Assembly: GCA_036504995.1 (NCBI GenBank)
Contig: DASXUG010000010.1
Span: 1-64,000, forward strand
From: DASXUG01 sp036504995
Lineage (GTDB): Bacteria > Pseudomonadota > Gammaproteobacteria > Burkholderiales > Methylophilaceae
Direction of reading: 5' to 3'
DNA length: 64,000 nt
Shown piece after piece: positions 8,240 to 17,055 of this stretch. Made by a program: the position numbers and the translations under genes. How positions within the stretch are numbered: position 1 is the first letter of the stretch; each line of letters opens with the position of its first letter. The notes below the pieces were generated by a model, which did no database searches, was not told the DNA's origin, and saw only the letters and a list, made by a program, of their open reading frames with translations.

Positions 8240-10681
8240 ATGCACGAGCTTCTTGAATCAAAATCTGATAAAACCATATCAAATTTGACTGCATCGTTTA
8301 ATTATTTAAATGATGCCATTATTTTAAGAAATAGAAGCGGTAAGCTATGTTATGTCAATCCAGCCGCAAGCCGAATTTTAGAAAATACCCCTGATCAACT
8401 TTTACTATTAAAAACAATCGACCTAACTCCGTCTTTCACCTCCGCTTGGTTGGGTAAATACTGGCTTGAACTTCAAACAGCAAAAACATACGCATATCAA
8501 TCCAATTTTAAAATAAGTAATAACAAAACAATCACCTTGTCTGTTATAGCAAACTTGTTGGAGTACGAGAACGATGAATATAGCCTGGAAATTTTAAGCA
8601 CAAAGCAGGTCAATTTAGATAGTGAGCTAGATCTTATTCAACATAATACCAATGAGTATCTTAAAACCTTGTTAGATAACTTCCCATTTATGGTGTGGTT
8701 AAAAGACGCCGAAAGTCACTTGCTGGTAGCCAATAAAGCATATGCAAAAGTCGCAGGGGTAAATTCAACAAGCGATCTGCAAGGAAAGTCAGACTTTGAC
8801 TTTTTCCCCAGTGATCTCGCTCAGCAATATGTTGAGGGGGATCAGAAAGCCATGCAGAGTGAAAGCCCCATTAGCACGATTTGCGCTATTGAAGATGCCA
8901 AAGGTAATTGTTATTGGATTGAGTCTTATAAGTCCTCGTTAAAGATTAATAGCCAAGTTGTCGGTACACTGGGCTATGCCAGAGACGTCACTGAGAGCTT
9001 GCAAAAAGAACGTGAATATCAATCGCTGATCGAAAACTCTCCTGGTTCTATTGTTCGATTTAATAAAAAACTCAAACGCACCTTCGTCAACGCTAAAAAA
9101 GCGGAATTTTATGAAGTGCATCCTGAAGTGCTTTTAGGAACATCACCCACCGAATTCCCTGGGGGAGCTTCTTCAGTCAAGTATGAAGAGCAGATTCGTA
9201 AGGTATTCCAGAGCGGCACTAATACTAGTATTGATTTAAGCTGGCAAGCTGGGAATGGCGAAACACGGGTTTTGCGCTCGTTATTAGCCCCTGAGTTTGA
9301 TATTCATGGAGAAGTGATTGCTGTGATTAGTCTAGGGCTGGATATTACCGAGACTATTGAGAATGAGCGCCGCATTCACCACCTTGCCTACTTTGACCCA
9401 CTCACCAACTTACCCAATCGCACCCTGTTAACCGATCGATTGAGCCAGACTATTTTAGAGGCTGGCCGCAACCATAACTCTTTCGCGTTGATCATCATTG
9501 ATTTAGATCGGTTTAAAGAAATCAACGACGCGCTGGGTCATCTTTTTGGAGACCATGTTTTAGCCGAGTCATCAAGAAGACTGGAAGCTTGTGTTAGCAA
9601 ACACGATACGGTAGCTCGCCTCGGTGGTGATGAGTTCGCTATTCTTTTACCCAAAATCAGAAAACCTGAGAGCGTCGCCAGCACTATCCGTAAAATAGTG
9701 AGAACCTTCTCTGAACCTTTTTTGATTTCAGGTAAAGAACTATTTATCACGTTAAGTATTGGTATCGCAACATTTCCATTAGATAGTGAAAACATGGATG
9801 AGTTGTTTAAATACGCAGATTCAGCGCTTTATTACGCAAAAACTCAGGGGCGAAATAATTTTCAATTTTACTCTAAAGAGCTCACATCGCGAGCATATGA
9901 GCGCGTTTCACTTGAGGCTTCTCTCAGAAAAGCGCTAAGTAGAAGCGAGTTTGAACTGCATTATCAACCACAAGTAAATCTGAACACGCATGAAGTCATT
10001 GGCGTGGAGGCGCTTTTAAGATGGAATCGAAACCATAACGAAATGATTCCACCTGATAAATTTATTAGTATCGCTGAAGACAGTGGATTAATTATAGACA
10101 TTGGCGAGTGGGTGATTTACACAGCCTGTATTGCCGCTGTGAAGCTTAACGCTGGTCGACTAACTCCGTTCCCCATAGCTATCAACCTATCCTCTAGGCA
10201 GTTTATTCGGAACGATTTAATAGGCTCAATTAAGCGTATTTTAATTGAAACCGACTGTAAGCCTGAATGGCTTAAGTTAGAAATCACAGAAAGCTTGCTA
10301 CTAGAAGACAAACAAGGCATTAAAAAAACACTGAATGATTTAAATAGCTTGGGCTTCAATATTGCGATAGATGATTTTGGTACTGGTTATTCAGCATTAT
10401 GTTATTTAATTCATTTCCCTGTTAATCAAATCAAAATTGACAGGTCATTTATTCAAGACATTACCTCCAATAAAGACAGAGGACTTCTGGTTGAAGCTAT
10501 TGTCTCAATGTCACTGAGTTTGCGAATGAATGTGATTGCTGAAGGCGTTGAAACTATTGAGCAAGCAGAATATTTAGCAAAAATTGGCTGTAGTTATGCG
10601 CAAGGCTATTTATTTGGCAAACCGATGCCATTTGCCGCGCTTGTAAACCATTTAGGTGCAGTACCGCCGCAACTTTCTTGA
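8240..10681 (+). CDS. Three-PAS GGDEF/EAL protein (c-di-GMP synthesis and breakdown)
   Basis: The 813-residue cytoplasmic sensor-enzyme has three PAS-like domains (about residues 12-120, 140-255 and 260-375), a diguanylate cyclase domain with intact GGDEF at 462-466, and an EAL phosphodiesterase domain with the EALLRW motif at about 590-595. The EAL domain also keeps KLEITES, IAIDDFGTGYS, KIDRSF and AEGVET. Both active sites look competent. The inhibitory I-site position before GGDEF reads SKHD instead of RxxD, so product inhibition is probably lost. No membrane segment is seen, so the input is probably a cytosolic ligand. A bidirectional terminator follows. Confidence 0.95.
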   Translation: MHELLESKSDKTISNLTASFNYLNDAIILRNRSGKLCYVNPAASRILENTPDQLLLLKTIDLTPSFTSAWLGKYWLELQTAKTYAYQSNFKISNNKTITLSVIANLLEYENDEYSLEILSTKQVNLDSELDLIQHNTNEYLKTLLDNFPFMVWLKDAESHLLVANKAYAKVAGVNSTSDLQGKSDFDFFPSDLAQQYVEGDQKAMQSESPISTICAIEDAKGNCYWIESYKSSLKINSQVVGTLGYARDVTESLQKEREYQSLIENSPGSIVRFNKKLKRTFVNAKKAEFYEVHPEVLLGTSPTEFPGGASSVKYEEQIRKVFQSGTNTSIDLSWQAGNGETRVLRSLLAPEFDIHGEVIAVISLGLDITETIENERRIHHLAYFDPLTNLPNRTLLTDRLSQTILEAGRNHNSFALIIIDLDRFKEINDALGHLFGDHVLAESSRRLEACVSKHDTVARLGGDEFAILLPKIRKPESVASTIRKIVRTFSEPFLISGKELFITLSIGIATFPLDSENMDELFKYADSALYYAKTQGRNNFQFYSKELTSRAYERVSLEASLRKALSRSEFELHYQPQVNLNTHEVIGVEALLRWNRNHNEMIPPDKFISIAEDSGLIIDIGEWVIYTACIAAVKLNAGRLTPFPIAINLSSRQFIRNDLIGSIKRILIETDCKPEWLKLEITESLLLEDKQGIKKTLNDLNSLGFNIAIDDFGTGYSALCYLIHFPVNQIKIDRSFIQDITSNKDRGLLVEAIVSMSLSLRMNVIAEGVETIEQAEYLAKIGCSYAQGYLFGKPMPFAALVNHLGAVPPQLS

Positions 10682-10707
10682 TTTGTGTCTTTGCCACAGG
10701 GAATATG

Positions 10708-10733
10708 AAAAAAGCAGCCGAGGCTGCTTTTTT
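10708..10733. terminator. Bidirectional terminator between convergent genes
   Basis: The symmetric repeat AAAAAAGCAGCC / GGCTGCTTTTTT, with a two-base centre, forms a GC-rich stem flanked by A and T runs. It can end both the GGDEF/EAL transcript and the convergent PEP-CTERM gene. Confidence 0.85.
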
Positions 10734-10754
10734 AGCTATTAATGATTCATTAAC

Positions 10755-11414
10755 TTAAGCTTTGTTACGACGTGCTACAAACCCCATAATACCTAAGCCA
10801 GCCAATAACATAGCATAGCTATCAGACTCAGGCACTGCAGCTGTTACAGCAGTGTACTGAAGACTTAGGAAGCCGTTATTCGGGCCCAACACCCAACCAT
10901 TACTTACTGTACTGAAATAAGCTTGAGCAACGCCAAAACCAGAGGTGTCAGCTGTTTTAGCAACGCGTGACAACTGAACGCTAGCGGTTGAGCTGCTAGT
11001 AGTCAAATAGGCAATGTAGCTGGTGTTAGCATTCAAGCTTAGACCAAGGTTGTCGAACTTTAGAGTAGTTAAACTACTACCATTATAGGTCTCGACAGCC
11101 GCAGTCGTGGTCAGCAACGTTGTACTAGGTGTGTTTGAGCTCCACACAGCTACATTCAGTTGTAGAGGTAGAGAACTCTGGTCGCCGAGCGCATAAAAAC
11201 TAAACGATGATAGTGTTTCGGCTGAGGTCAAGGAGAACACTTGACCTACCATAGGTGAGTCGCCACTTGGGTTTGCATGGTTACCAAGGTAAGCAAATGG
11301 CAAACCAGTGGTCGCACCACCCGGTACGTTGGTGTAGGTAGCCGCAAAGGCACTACCAGTGAAGGCAAGCAGAAGGCCAGCAAATACTGCAAGGTGAAGC
11401 TTTGATTTGGTCAT
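10755..11414 (-). CDS. PEP-CTERM sorting domain protein (secreted)
   Basis: The 219-residue protein has a Sec signal peptide (cut near SAFA-ATYT, residue 24), a beta-rich exported domain with no enzyme motif, and a C-terminal sorting signal: VPESDSYAML, a hydrophobic helix (LLAGLGIMGFV) and the basic end ARRNKA. PEP-CTERM tails are recognised by exosortases, which sort the protein to the cell surface or matrix. The domain resembles the choice-of-anchor type found in several PEP-CTERM proteins. It is preceded by a long spacer. Confidence 0.88.
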   Translation of the reverse strand: MTKSKLHLAVFAGLLLAFTGSAFAATYTNVPGGATTGLPFAYLGNHANPSGDSPMVGQVFSLTSAETLSSFSFYALGDQSSLPLQLNVAVWSSNTPSTTLLTTTAAVETYNGSSLTTLKFDNLGLSLNANTSYIAYLTTSSSTASVQLSRVAKTADTSGFGVAQAYFSTVSNGWVLGPNNGFLSLQYTAVTAAVPESDSYAMLLAGLGIMGFVARRNKA

Positions 11415-11951
11415 GGTTATTTCCTTTACTATTTAAAGTTAACTAAGGGTTAGTGTGTTAGTAAATTGGTGAAAATGTTTGGTCGAACTTCAGGTACATC
11501 AGTATTTATCCTGATGCACCTCCAAATCTTATGTAGTTGTTAATTTTTCTGCATAGTGCTAGGGAAGCCTCACTAAACGGTTATGTGCCCATGTCTGGCC
11601 AGACCACCGTTGTCGACTAAACTACTCTTGCTGGGCAATTGACTAACAGAACAAAAAATACTCTTTGAATGTTACTGGGGTGTGAAAGAAAACTTGCTCA
11701 ATATAGTCCGAAGGCGATCAATGCGTGGCATCCACTGAATAATTAAGTTCAGGCTCATCGGACCTCTTCTACCATGGGTGGACTTACCTCGTTACTGTAC
11801 ATATCTATTTGATCATTCAACAGTTATAACCTTATTTGTAAGTAAATTAACGTATTGGTATCACTATCCTGATTTGATTTAATACATCCAGTTGTATGAA
11901 TAATTATAAATTTATCATACGACTGTTAAGTAAATCTCGGGATATAAATGT
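11415..11951. other. Divergent intergenic region: PEP-CTERM gene and nickel TonB receptor gene
   Basis: No gene is seen. Besides the NikR-type operator at 11891-11923, it holds a perfect 12-base palindrome, GTCTGGCCAGAC (11593-11604), enclosed by AACGGT/ACCGTT. It also holds an imperfect repeat of AGGTACATCAG with CTGATGCACCT near 11490-11521, and a half-site TAGTCC (11704-11709) of the palindrome described elsewhere in this window. These are candidate control sites for the PEP-CTERM gene. Confidence 0.45.
11891..11923 (+). promoter_or_regulatory. NikR-type operator
   Basis: GTATGA (11894-11899) and TCATAC (11915-11920) form an inverted repeat across 15 bases. Outward extension pairs GTT with GAC with one mismatch. 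The known E. coli NikR box is GTATGA-N16-TCATAC, so half-sites are identical and spacing differs by one base. It lies about 30 bases before the TonB receptor start, a repressing position, and nikR itself lies downstream of that gene. Confidence 0.75.
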
Positions 11952-14003
11952 ATGACACTAATAAAATGGCTTAGATTAATACTAATAAGTCTTATCACTA
12001 TAAATACAACAAATCTCAGTGCAGAAACACTTAATACAAGCCCTGTCGAGGTCATCGGTCATTACGACAATGCCGTTGGCACCTCCGATGCTGCAAGTCA
12101 GGGCGCTGTTACCGCTAGCCTGATATCAAGTCGCCCAACCCTCAGAACAGGAGAGCTGTTGGAATTCGTGCCTGGCATGATTGTGTCTCAACACAGTGGA
12201 GATGGTAAGGCTAATCAGTATTACCTACGTGGCTTCAACCTTGATCATGGTACCGATTTCGCGACTTATGTGGATGATGTACCCGTCAATATGCGTACGC
12301 ATGCGCACGGGCAAGGTTATACCGATTTAAATTTCCTGATACCTGAGCTGGTTAACCGTATTCAATACAAGAAAGGCCCATATTTTGCCGATGAAGGTGA
12401 CTTCTCTTCTGCTGGGGCCGCTCACTTACAATTAGTGAACACTCTGCCAAGAGGCTTAGCCTCGCTATCTATTGGAAATAATGGTTATCAACGTGCTGTG
12501 TTAGCAAACTCGATAGAAACTGCAAGTGGCAATCTGTTATACGGCTTAGAGATTAATCGTAACGATGGCCCATGGAGTAACCAAGAAGATGTAAAAAAAT
12601 ACAGTGGAGTATTACGCTACAGTGAAGGCAGTAATGCTGATGGTTTCAATCTAACGGCTATGGCGTACCACAACAAGTGGAACGCTACTGACCAGATTCC
12701 CTTGCGTGCCGTGCAATCAGGCTTGGTGGACAGATTTGGGGCGATTGACCCGAGTGATGGGGGTGAGTCGTCACGTTATAGCCTTTCCTTTGCCAAATAC
12801 CAACGCGATCAAAATGGCGTTTTTGATTTTAATGTGTATGCGGTCAAATCTTCTCTAGACCTTTACAGCAATTTTACTTACTTTCTGAACAACCCTGTAG
12901 ATGGCGATCAATTTAATCAGTCTGAGAATCGCCGTATGGCTGGCTTTAATCTCAGTAAAACTTGGTACAACAATGTTGCTGGTTTTGAGATGCAAAATAA
13001 AATTGGCCTGCAGACACGCTACGACGATTTATCACCTGTAGCTTTGTATAACACGGTAGCGCGAACACGCACATCATTGATTCGAAGCGATCATGTAAAG
13101 GAAGCCAGTGCAGGCATTTATGCTGAGAACAGCACGCAATGGCTAGAAAAATTTCGTTCAGTACTGGGTTTACGTTATGACGCTTATCACTTTGATGTCG
13201 ATAGCAGCATTCAAGGTAAATCTGGCACAGTCAGTGACGGAATTGTTTCCCCTAAGCTCTCATTCATCTTCGGGCCGTGGGCCAAGACCGAGTATTTTAT
13301 TAATTATGGCAAAGGCTTTCATAGCAATGATGCACGGGGCACCACCCAAACACAGTTACCAAGTGTGGGAGTTTCCTCGCCAGTCACGCCATTAGTTTCT
13401 ACACATGGCAGTGAAATTGGAATACGTACAGAAATCATTCATGGCTTACAGAGCTCTTTAGCGTTATGGCAATTAGATATTGCTTCGGAACTGGTCTTTG
13501 TGGGAGATGCGGGTGAAACAGAACCAAGTCGATCAAGTCACCGTCAAGGCATTGAATGGAATAATCACTACATTGTGAATGACTGGCTATTGCTGGATTT
13601 GGATGTATCCGCATCAAAAGCGCGTTATACAGAAAGGGACCCCGTTGGCAATTACATTCCAGGCGCGGTTAATCAAGTGGCATCATTCGGTGCCACTGTG
13701 ACGAACTGGGGCAATTGGTCTGGGGCCTTCCAACTTCGGTATTTTGGCCCACGCCCTCTGATTGAAGATAATAGCATCCGTTCTCAAGCAACGACCATTG
13801 CATATGCACGCTTGGGCTACAAGCTCAATCAAAATGCCAAACTGACGCTGGACGTCTTTAACCTGTTTGACCGCAAGGCCAGCGATATTGATTATTACTA
13901 TACTTCACGCTTAGGTGGTGAACCTGCTTCAGGCTTAGATGATATTCACCTTCATCCAGTTGAGCCACGTAGTGCCAGACTGGTATTGATATACAATTTC
14001 TAA
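11952..14003 (+). CDS. TonB-dependent receptor, predicted nickel (or nickel chelate) uptake
   Basis: The 683-residue outer-membrane protein has an N-terminal signal peptide (to about SAE, residue 25), a plug domain (about 45-165, with GELLEFVPGM, YYLRGFNLDHGTDFA and YVDDVPVNM) and a 22-strand-type barrel ending in the aromatic YNF. The plug contains MRTHAHGQGY, a histidine-rich loop that could bind metal. Substrate is inferred from context: a NikR-type operator precedes it and nikR follows 59 bases after. ExbBD at 4361-5409 could energise it. A siderophore role cannot be excluded from sequence alone. Confidence 0.85.
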   Translation: MTLIKWLRLILISLITINTTNLSAETLNTSPVEVIGHYDNAVGTSDAASQGAVTASLISSRPTLRTGELLEFVPGMIVSQHSGDGKANQYYLRGFNLDHGTDFATYVDDVPVNMRTHAHGQGYTDLNFLIPELVNRIQYKKGPYFADEGDFSSAGAAHLQLVNTLPRGLASLSIGNNGYQRAVLANSIETASGNLLYGLEINRNDGPWSNQEDVKKYSGVLRYSEGSNADGFNLTAMAYHNKWNATDQIPLRAVQSGLVDRFGAIDPSDGGESSRYSLSFAKYQRDQNGVFDFNVYAVKSSLDLYSNFTYFLNNPVDGDQFNQSENRRMAGFNLSKTWYNNVAGFEMQNKIGLQTRYDDLSPVALYNTVARTRTSLIRSDHVKEASAGIYAENSTQWLEKFRSVLGLRYDAYHFDVDSSIQGKSGTVSDGIVSPKLSFIFGPWAKTEYFINYGKGFHSNDARGTTQTQLPSVGVSSPVTPLVSTHGSEIGIRTEIIHGLQSSLALWQLDIASELVFVGDAGETEPSRSSHRQGIEWNNHYIVNDWLLLDLDVSASKARYTERDPVGNYIPGAVNQVASFGATVTNWGNWSGAFQLRYFGPRPLIEDNSIRSQATTIAYARLGYKLNQNAKLTLDVFNLFDRKASDIDYYYTSRLGGEPASGLDDIHLHPVEPRSARLVLIYNF

Positions 14004-14062
14004 ACATTGCCATATGGCGAATTATTATCACGATGATGCTTAAAACTTGAGGGCTACTAAAA

Positions 14063-14509
14063 ATGTCAATGCGCCGTTTAACGATTTCAGTCGATGATGA
14101 ACTTGCGGAGGCTTTTGATCAGTTTGTTGAGGCCAAAGGTTATATCAATCGCTCAGAGGCTTTTCGCGACTTAGTGCGTAAAGAATTAGGCAATGTAGAG
14201 ATCAGCTCAGGAACTGCTCAATGGTGTGTTGCCACCCTAAGCTATATCTACAACCATCACGAGCGTCAGCTAGCCAACCGCATTACGCAGCTTCAGCATG
14301 ACCACCATGACGTAGCAGTGGCAGCTCAGCATATTCATCTAGATCACGATAATTGCCTTGAGACCTTAATTTTACGTGGTGAAATTCATCATGTTCGCCA
14401 TTGTGCTGATGCAATACTCTCGCAAACAGGGGTGCGACATGGGAGTTTACATATAGTACCAGTGACCCATATGACCGAGTCTCACACGCATATGCACCCA
14501 CATAATTAG
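14063..14509 (+). CDS. nikR: Nickel-responsive transcriptional regulator NikR
   Basis: The 148-residue protein has the ribbon-helix-helix DNA-binding domain (about residues 1-45, MRRLTISVDDELAEAFDQF) and the ACT-like metal-binding domain. The four nickel ligands known from E. coli NikR are all present with the right spacing: H79, H90, H92 and C98 within the QHDHHD and HIHLDHDNC segments. The C-terminus adds a histidine-rich tail (HTHMHPH) that is not part of the core. It probably represses the preceding TonB receptor when nickel is plentiful; the operator at 11891-11923 supports this. Confidence 0.95.
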   Translation: MSMRRLTISVDDELAEAFDQFVEAKGYINRSEAFRDLVRKELGNVEISSGTAQWCVATLSYIYNHHERQLANRITQLQHDHHDVAVAAQHIHLDHDNCLETLILRGEIHHVRHCADAILSQTGVRHGSLHIVPVTHMTESHTHMHPHN

Positions 14510-14639
14510 AGGATAGATAACATCGCTATAGATGGCTGCGTTATTGTTGTGCTATCGTCCTGATAACAACTCAATCACAAACGCGATGTTTGCGTATTAA
14601 TAATTACTGATGGGCTCGCGCGAAAATAATTAACTCACT

Positions 14640-14972
14640 ATGGAAATCGTAAAAGTATTCTGTCTGTTCGTACTCACGGCTATTGCTGAAATAGTGGGCT
14701 GTTATCTTCCCTATCTATGGCTAAGGCAAAATGGCTCTGTTTTGCTTTTAATCCCAGCCGCGCTTAGCCTTGCCTTATTCGCCTGGTTACTTACACTTCA
14801 TCCCACAGCCGCTGGGCGGATTTACGCTGCTTATGGGGGTGTTTATATCGGGGTTGCAGTGATGTGGCTCTGGCTGGTTGAGTCAATTAAGCCCTCTACC
14901 ACTGACTTAGTTGGGGCACTGGTCTGTTTTATCGGCATGGCAATCATCATTACAGGCTCCAGTCATACCTAA
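14640..14972 (+). CDS. ynfA: YnfA family (UPF0060) small membrane protein
   Basis: The 110-residue protein has four transmembrane helices and matches the YnfA/UPF0060 family by the segments TAIAEIVGCYLPYLWLR (about residues 13-29), HPTAAGRIYAAYGGVY (about 54-69) and the C-terminal GALVCFIGMAII. The family belongs to the wider small multidrug-resistance/DMT fold; its transport role is not settled. Start is the ATG at 14640. It lies 130 bases after nikR and may be independently expressed. Confidence 0.9.
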   Translation: MEIVKVFCLFVLTAIAEIVGCYLPYLWLRQNGSVLLLIPAALSLALFAWLLTLHPTAAGRIYAAYGGVYIGVAVMWLWLVESIKPSTTDLVGALVCFIGMAIIITGSSHT

Positions 14973-14999
14973 CTAACTTTAGGACTACATAAAGCCAGT

Positions 15000-15272
15000 A
15001 TGCTTAAGTACCTAGCCGTTATTTCTATCACTCTGTTATTTTGCACAGCTTTGCAAGCCGAGCAATACCGAAGCTATCAAGCTAAAGCTGCTTTCAAATC
15101 AACGCATCCATGCCCATCTACTGGCAAAACGAAAGGCGCGTGTCCTAACTATACTATAGGTCATATAGACCCTTTGGCCTGTGGTGGTGAAGATGATGCT
15201 AGTAATATGCAATGGCAGACCAAAGCTGAAGCTCATATTAAAGCTAAATGGGAAAGAAAGAACTGCAAATAA
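15000..15272 (+). CDS. Small exported HNH-like protein
   Basis: The 90-residue protein begins with a signal peptide (cut after LQA, about residue 20). The mature part has a short HNH-type pattern: CPSTGKTKGACPN, then GHIDPLACGGEDDASNMQW with the histidine at about residue 55 and asparagine at about 69, and a final AKWERKNC. Similar small HNH domains are nucleases; export would place it in the periplasm or outside, perhaps for DNA degradation. The first histidine of the HNH motif is replaced by GHI, a common variant. No immunity gene is seen nearby. Confidence 0.65.
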   Translation: MLKYLAVISITLLFCTALQAEQYRSYQAKAAFKSTHPCPSTGKTKGACPNYTIGHIDPLACGGEDDASNMQWQTKAEAHIKAKWERKNCK

Positions 15273-15388
15273 GGCGGCGCCCTGATGAGTTTAGGAGTTT
15301 AGATAACAACAACTCAAGGTTAACTAAGCTTATCGGTCAGGTTAATTGCTAAAGACAAGTAATAATAACCCTAGCGCTTTGTAGTTAC

Positions 15389-15574
15389 TTATTGTCCTGT
15401 TTTTTCCTTCATATTTTGCATTTTATTGCGCCAATAATCTAATCTCACATCAGGTGGTGTAGGGGTAATTTCTGTACTAAGAATCTCTTTAACCAACCAA
15501 TCATTTACTGGTGATAAATGGCCATATGAATTATTTTTGTTGTTAATTATTTGGTTTGAATTGCTTGAGTTCAT
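15389..15574 (-). CDS. Hypothetical small protein
   Basis: A 61-residue protein with no family that I recognise: polar N-terminus rich in Asn and Ser, then a DWLVKEIL segment and a basic C-terminus. The ATG at 15574 is preferred over the GTG one codon earlier because AAGGAG sits seven bases before it. A perfect TAGTCC-type palindrome lies about 134 bases upstream, the same element found before the PEP-CTERM gene on the other side, which suggests real, co-regulated expression. Confidence 0.5.
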   Translation of the reverse strand: MNSSNSNQIINNKNNSYGHLSPVNDWLVKEILSTEITPTPPDVRLDYWRNKMQNMKEKTGQ

Positions 15575-15707
15575 CACAAATCTCCTTATCTGTTAAAGCC
15601 AAGTACCACTTAAAGCTTAATTCCTATAAGAGCTAAGTGAAAGTTAAGAAAATTACCAAATATAGCTAACAGGAGATTCGATTGTAGTCCGTAAGATATG
15701 CTCAAGA

Positions 15708-15727
15708 AATAGTCCAAATGGACTATT
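15708..15727. promoter_or_regulatory. TAGTCC palindrome, copy A
   Basis: A perfect inverted repeat: AATAGTCC, spacer AAAT, GGACTATT. It lies about 134 bases upstream of the minus-strand small gene. The same core (TAGTCC-N4-GGACTA) recurs at 15853 and 49372, and in degenerate form at 41006. Likely the binding site of a dimeric regulator. Confidence 0.6.
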
Positions 15728-15852
15728 CTGGGTTAATACTTGCGGCAATCGTGTAAATAAAACTATCGTCAGCATTTGATTAGAGTATCGATGGGGATAT
15801 AAATATAATCAATTAACCAATTTGTGAGGATTTCTGGTTGTAATAGCATCAT

Positions 15853-15868
15853 TAGTCCAAACGGACTA
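15853..15868. promoter_or_regulatory. TAGTCC palindrome, copy B
   Basis: TAGTCC, spacer AAAC, GGACTA; a perfect six-base inverted repeat about 117 bases before the start of the PEP-CTERM gene at 15985. Confidence 0.6.
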
Positions 15869-15984
15869 TTGTGAATAGTGCTTGAATGCTCGACAATGCG
15901 CATGAATTTAAAAAGCTTAAAAATATAAGCAGCAATAACCCGAACTAGATATTTAAATTAAATTCTGTATAGAGGAAGCAACGA

Positions 15985-16506
15985 ATGAAATCAGTAAAAG
16001 TATTAGCAGTAATAGCAGCACTATTTGCATCACAATCAGTATTCGCAAACACTTATGATTTAGGCTTACTTACACCACCAGTAGCTGTTTCACAACAATC
16101 AGACAGTTTAGGCACAGATAATGATTTCGGAGATTACTTTACATTCACATTAACTGCTGATGCGGCTACATTGTTTGGCAGTGCTCCAGATGTAAAAATT
16201 AAGATTGATGGCCAGAAAGATAAAATCAACATTCAAGATATTGATTTATTTTCTGGTGTAGTTGGTTCTGGCACATTAGTGAAGCATGATATTGATAAAT
16301 CTGATGAAGGGTTTTCATTTAAAAGCATCGCCGCTGGTACTTATTACCTATATGTAACTGGTACACAAAAAGGTGCTGGTAATGGCTCATATACACTTAA
16401 CATCGCTGCGACTGCTGCAACGGCAGTTCCAGAGCCAGAAGCTTATGCAATGATGTTGGCTGGCTTAGGTTTAATCGGTTTTGCAGCACGCCGTAAACAA
16501 AAGTAA
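15985..16506 (+). CDS. FxDxF-type PEP-CTERM protein (secreted)
   Basis: The 173-residue protein has a signal peptide (cut after VFA, residue 22), the DFGDYFTFTL element near residue 45 that marks the FxDxF subgroup of PEP-CTERM proteins, a single beta-sandwich domain and the C-terminal signal VPEPEAYAMMLAGLGLIGF followed by AARRKQK. It should be exported and processed by an exosortase. A Shine-Dalgarno AGAGGAA lies shortly before the ATG. It is controlled by its own upstream palindrome and ends at a strong terminator. Confidence 0.9.
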   Translation: MKSVKVLAVIAALFASQSVFANTYDLGLLTPPVAVSQQSDSLGTDNDFGDYFTFTLTADAATLFGSAPDVKIKIDGQKDKINIQDIDLFSGVVGSGTLVKHDIDKSDEGFSFKSIAAGTYYLYVTGTQKGAGNGSYTLNIAATAATAVPEPEAYAMMLAGLGLIGFAARRKQK

Positions 16507-16533
16507 TTCAGCAATCCTGAAATAAAATCAATC

Positions 16534-16555
16534 AACCCGCTTCGGCGGGTTTTTT
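16534..16555 (+). terminator. Rho-independent terminator after the FxDxF PEP-CTERM gene
   Basis: AACCCGC, TTCG tetraloop, GCGGGTT, then a T run. Confidence 0.92.
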
Positions 16556-16677
16556 GTTGCCTCCGCTTACGGCTATGTAACGTTTTGTATCAGGGTAAAC
16601 TTTTACATTCATAAACACGTTTAATCTATCACTGAGCCAGTCAGTGAAAATTAGAAAATATATTTTGGAGAGAGTTT

Positions 16678-17010
16678 ATGAATCGTACTAAGTTAGTCAG
16701 TGCTATTGCTTTATCAAGTATTTTAGCCGTGAGCTTTACCGTCGCCAATGCCGAGACTCAATGGGAAAAGAATCATCCTCGCCGCGATCAAGTAAACGAT
16801 CGACTTCAAAATCAAAACAAGCGTATTAACAATGAAGTGAAAGAAGGTGAAATATCTAAAGCTCAGGCTGCTAATTTGCGTAAAGATGATAGACAAATTA
16901 GACAAGAGGAGCGTGACATGGCCTCTCAAGATCATGGGCATATTACTAAACAAGAGCAAAAGACACTTAACCAGCAAGAAAATGCCGTTAGCAGAGACAT
17001 CGGCAAATAA
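16678..17010 (+). CDS. Small periplasmic hypothetical protein
   Basis: The 110-residue protein has a signal peptide (cut after ANA, residue 25) and a highly charged helical mature domain beginning with WEKNHPRRDQVNDRL. It is rich in Gln, Asn, Arg and Lys, predicting a coiled or two-helix fold. I know similar HPRRxQVNxRL proteins as conserved uncharacterised exported proteins of proteobacteria. GGAGAG precedes the ATG. The next gene follows after 45 bases on the same strand. Confidence 0.8.
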   Translation: MNRTKLVSAIALSSILAVSFTVANAETQWEKNHPRRDQVNDRLQNQNKRINNEVKEGEISKAQAANLRKDDRQIRQEERDMASQDHGHITKQEQKTLNQQENAVSRDIGK

Positions 17011-17055
17011 ATCACAACTCATCAACGTTTCTATTTAGCAATTTTGTGAGGTTAT

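Larger units (their letters stand above)
15575..15984. other. Divergent control region with two TAGTCC palindromes
   Basis: No gene is seen. The spacer separates the minus-strand small gene from the plus-strand PEP-CTERM gene and contains palindrome copies at 15708-15727 and 15853-15868, each on the side of one gene. An extra half-site TAGTCC lies near 15685. Confidence 0.5.

Noticed and set aside
11593..11604. Palindrome GTCTGGCCAGAC as a second copy of the regulator site
   Set aside because: Its sequence differs from TAGTCC-N4-GGACTA and it does not recur in the window as far as I can see.
15729..15745. Possible sigma-54 promoter TGG-N10-GC next to palindrome copy A
   Set aside because: It does not recur near the other palindromes and matches only the GG/GC core.
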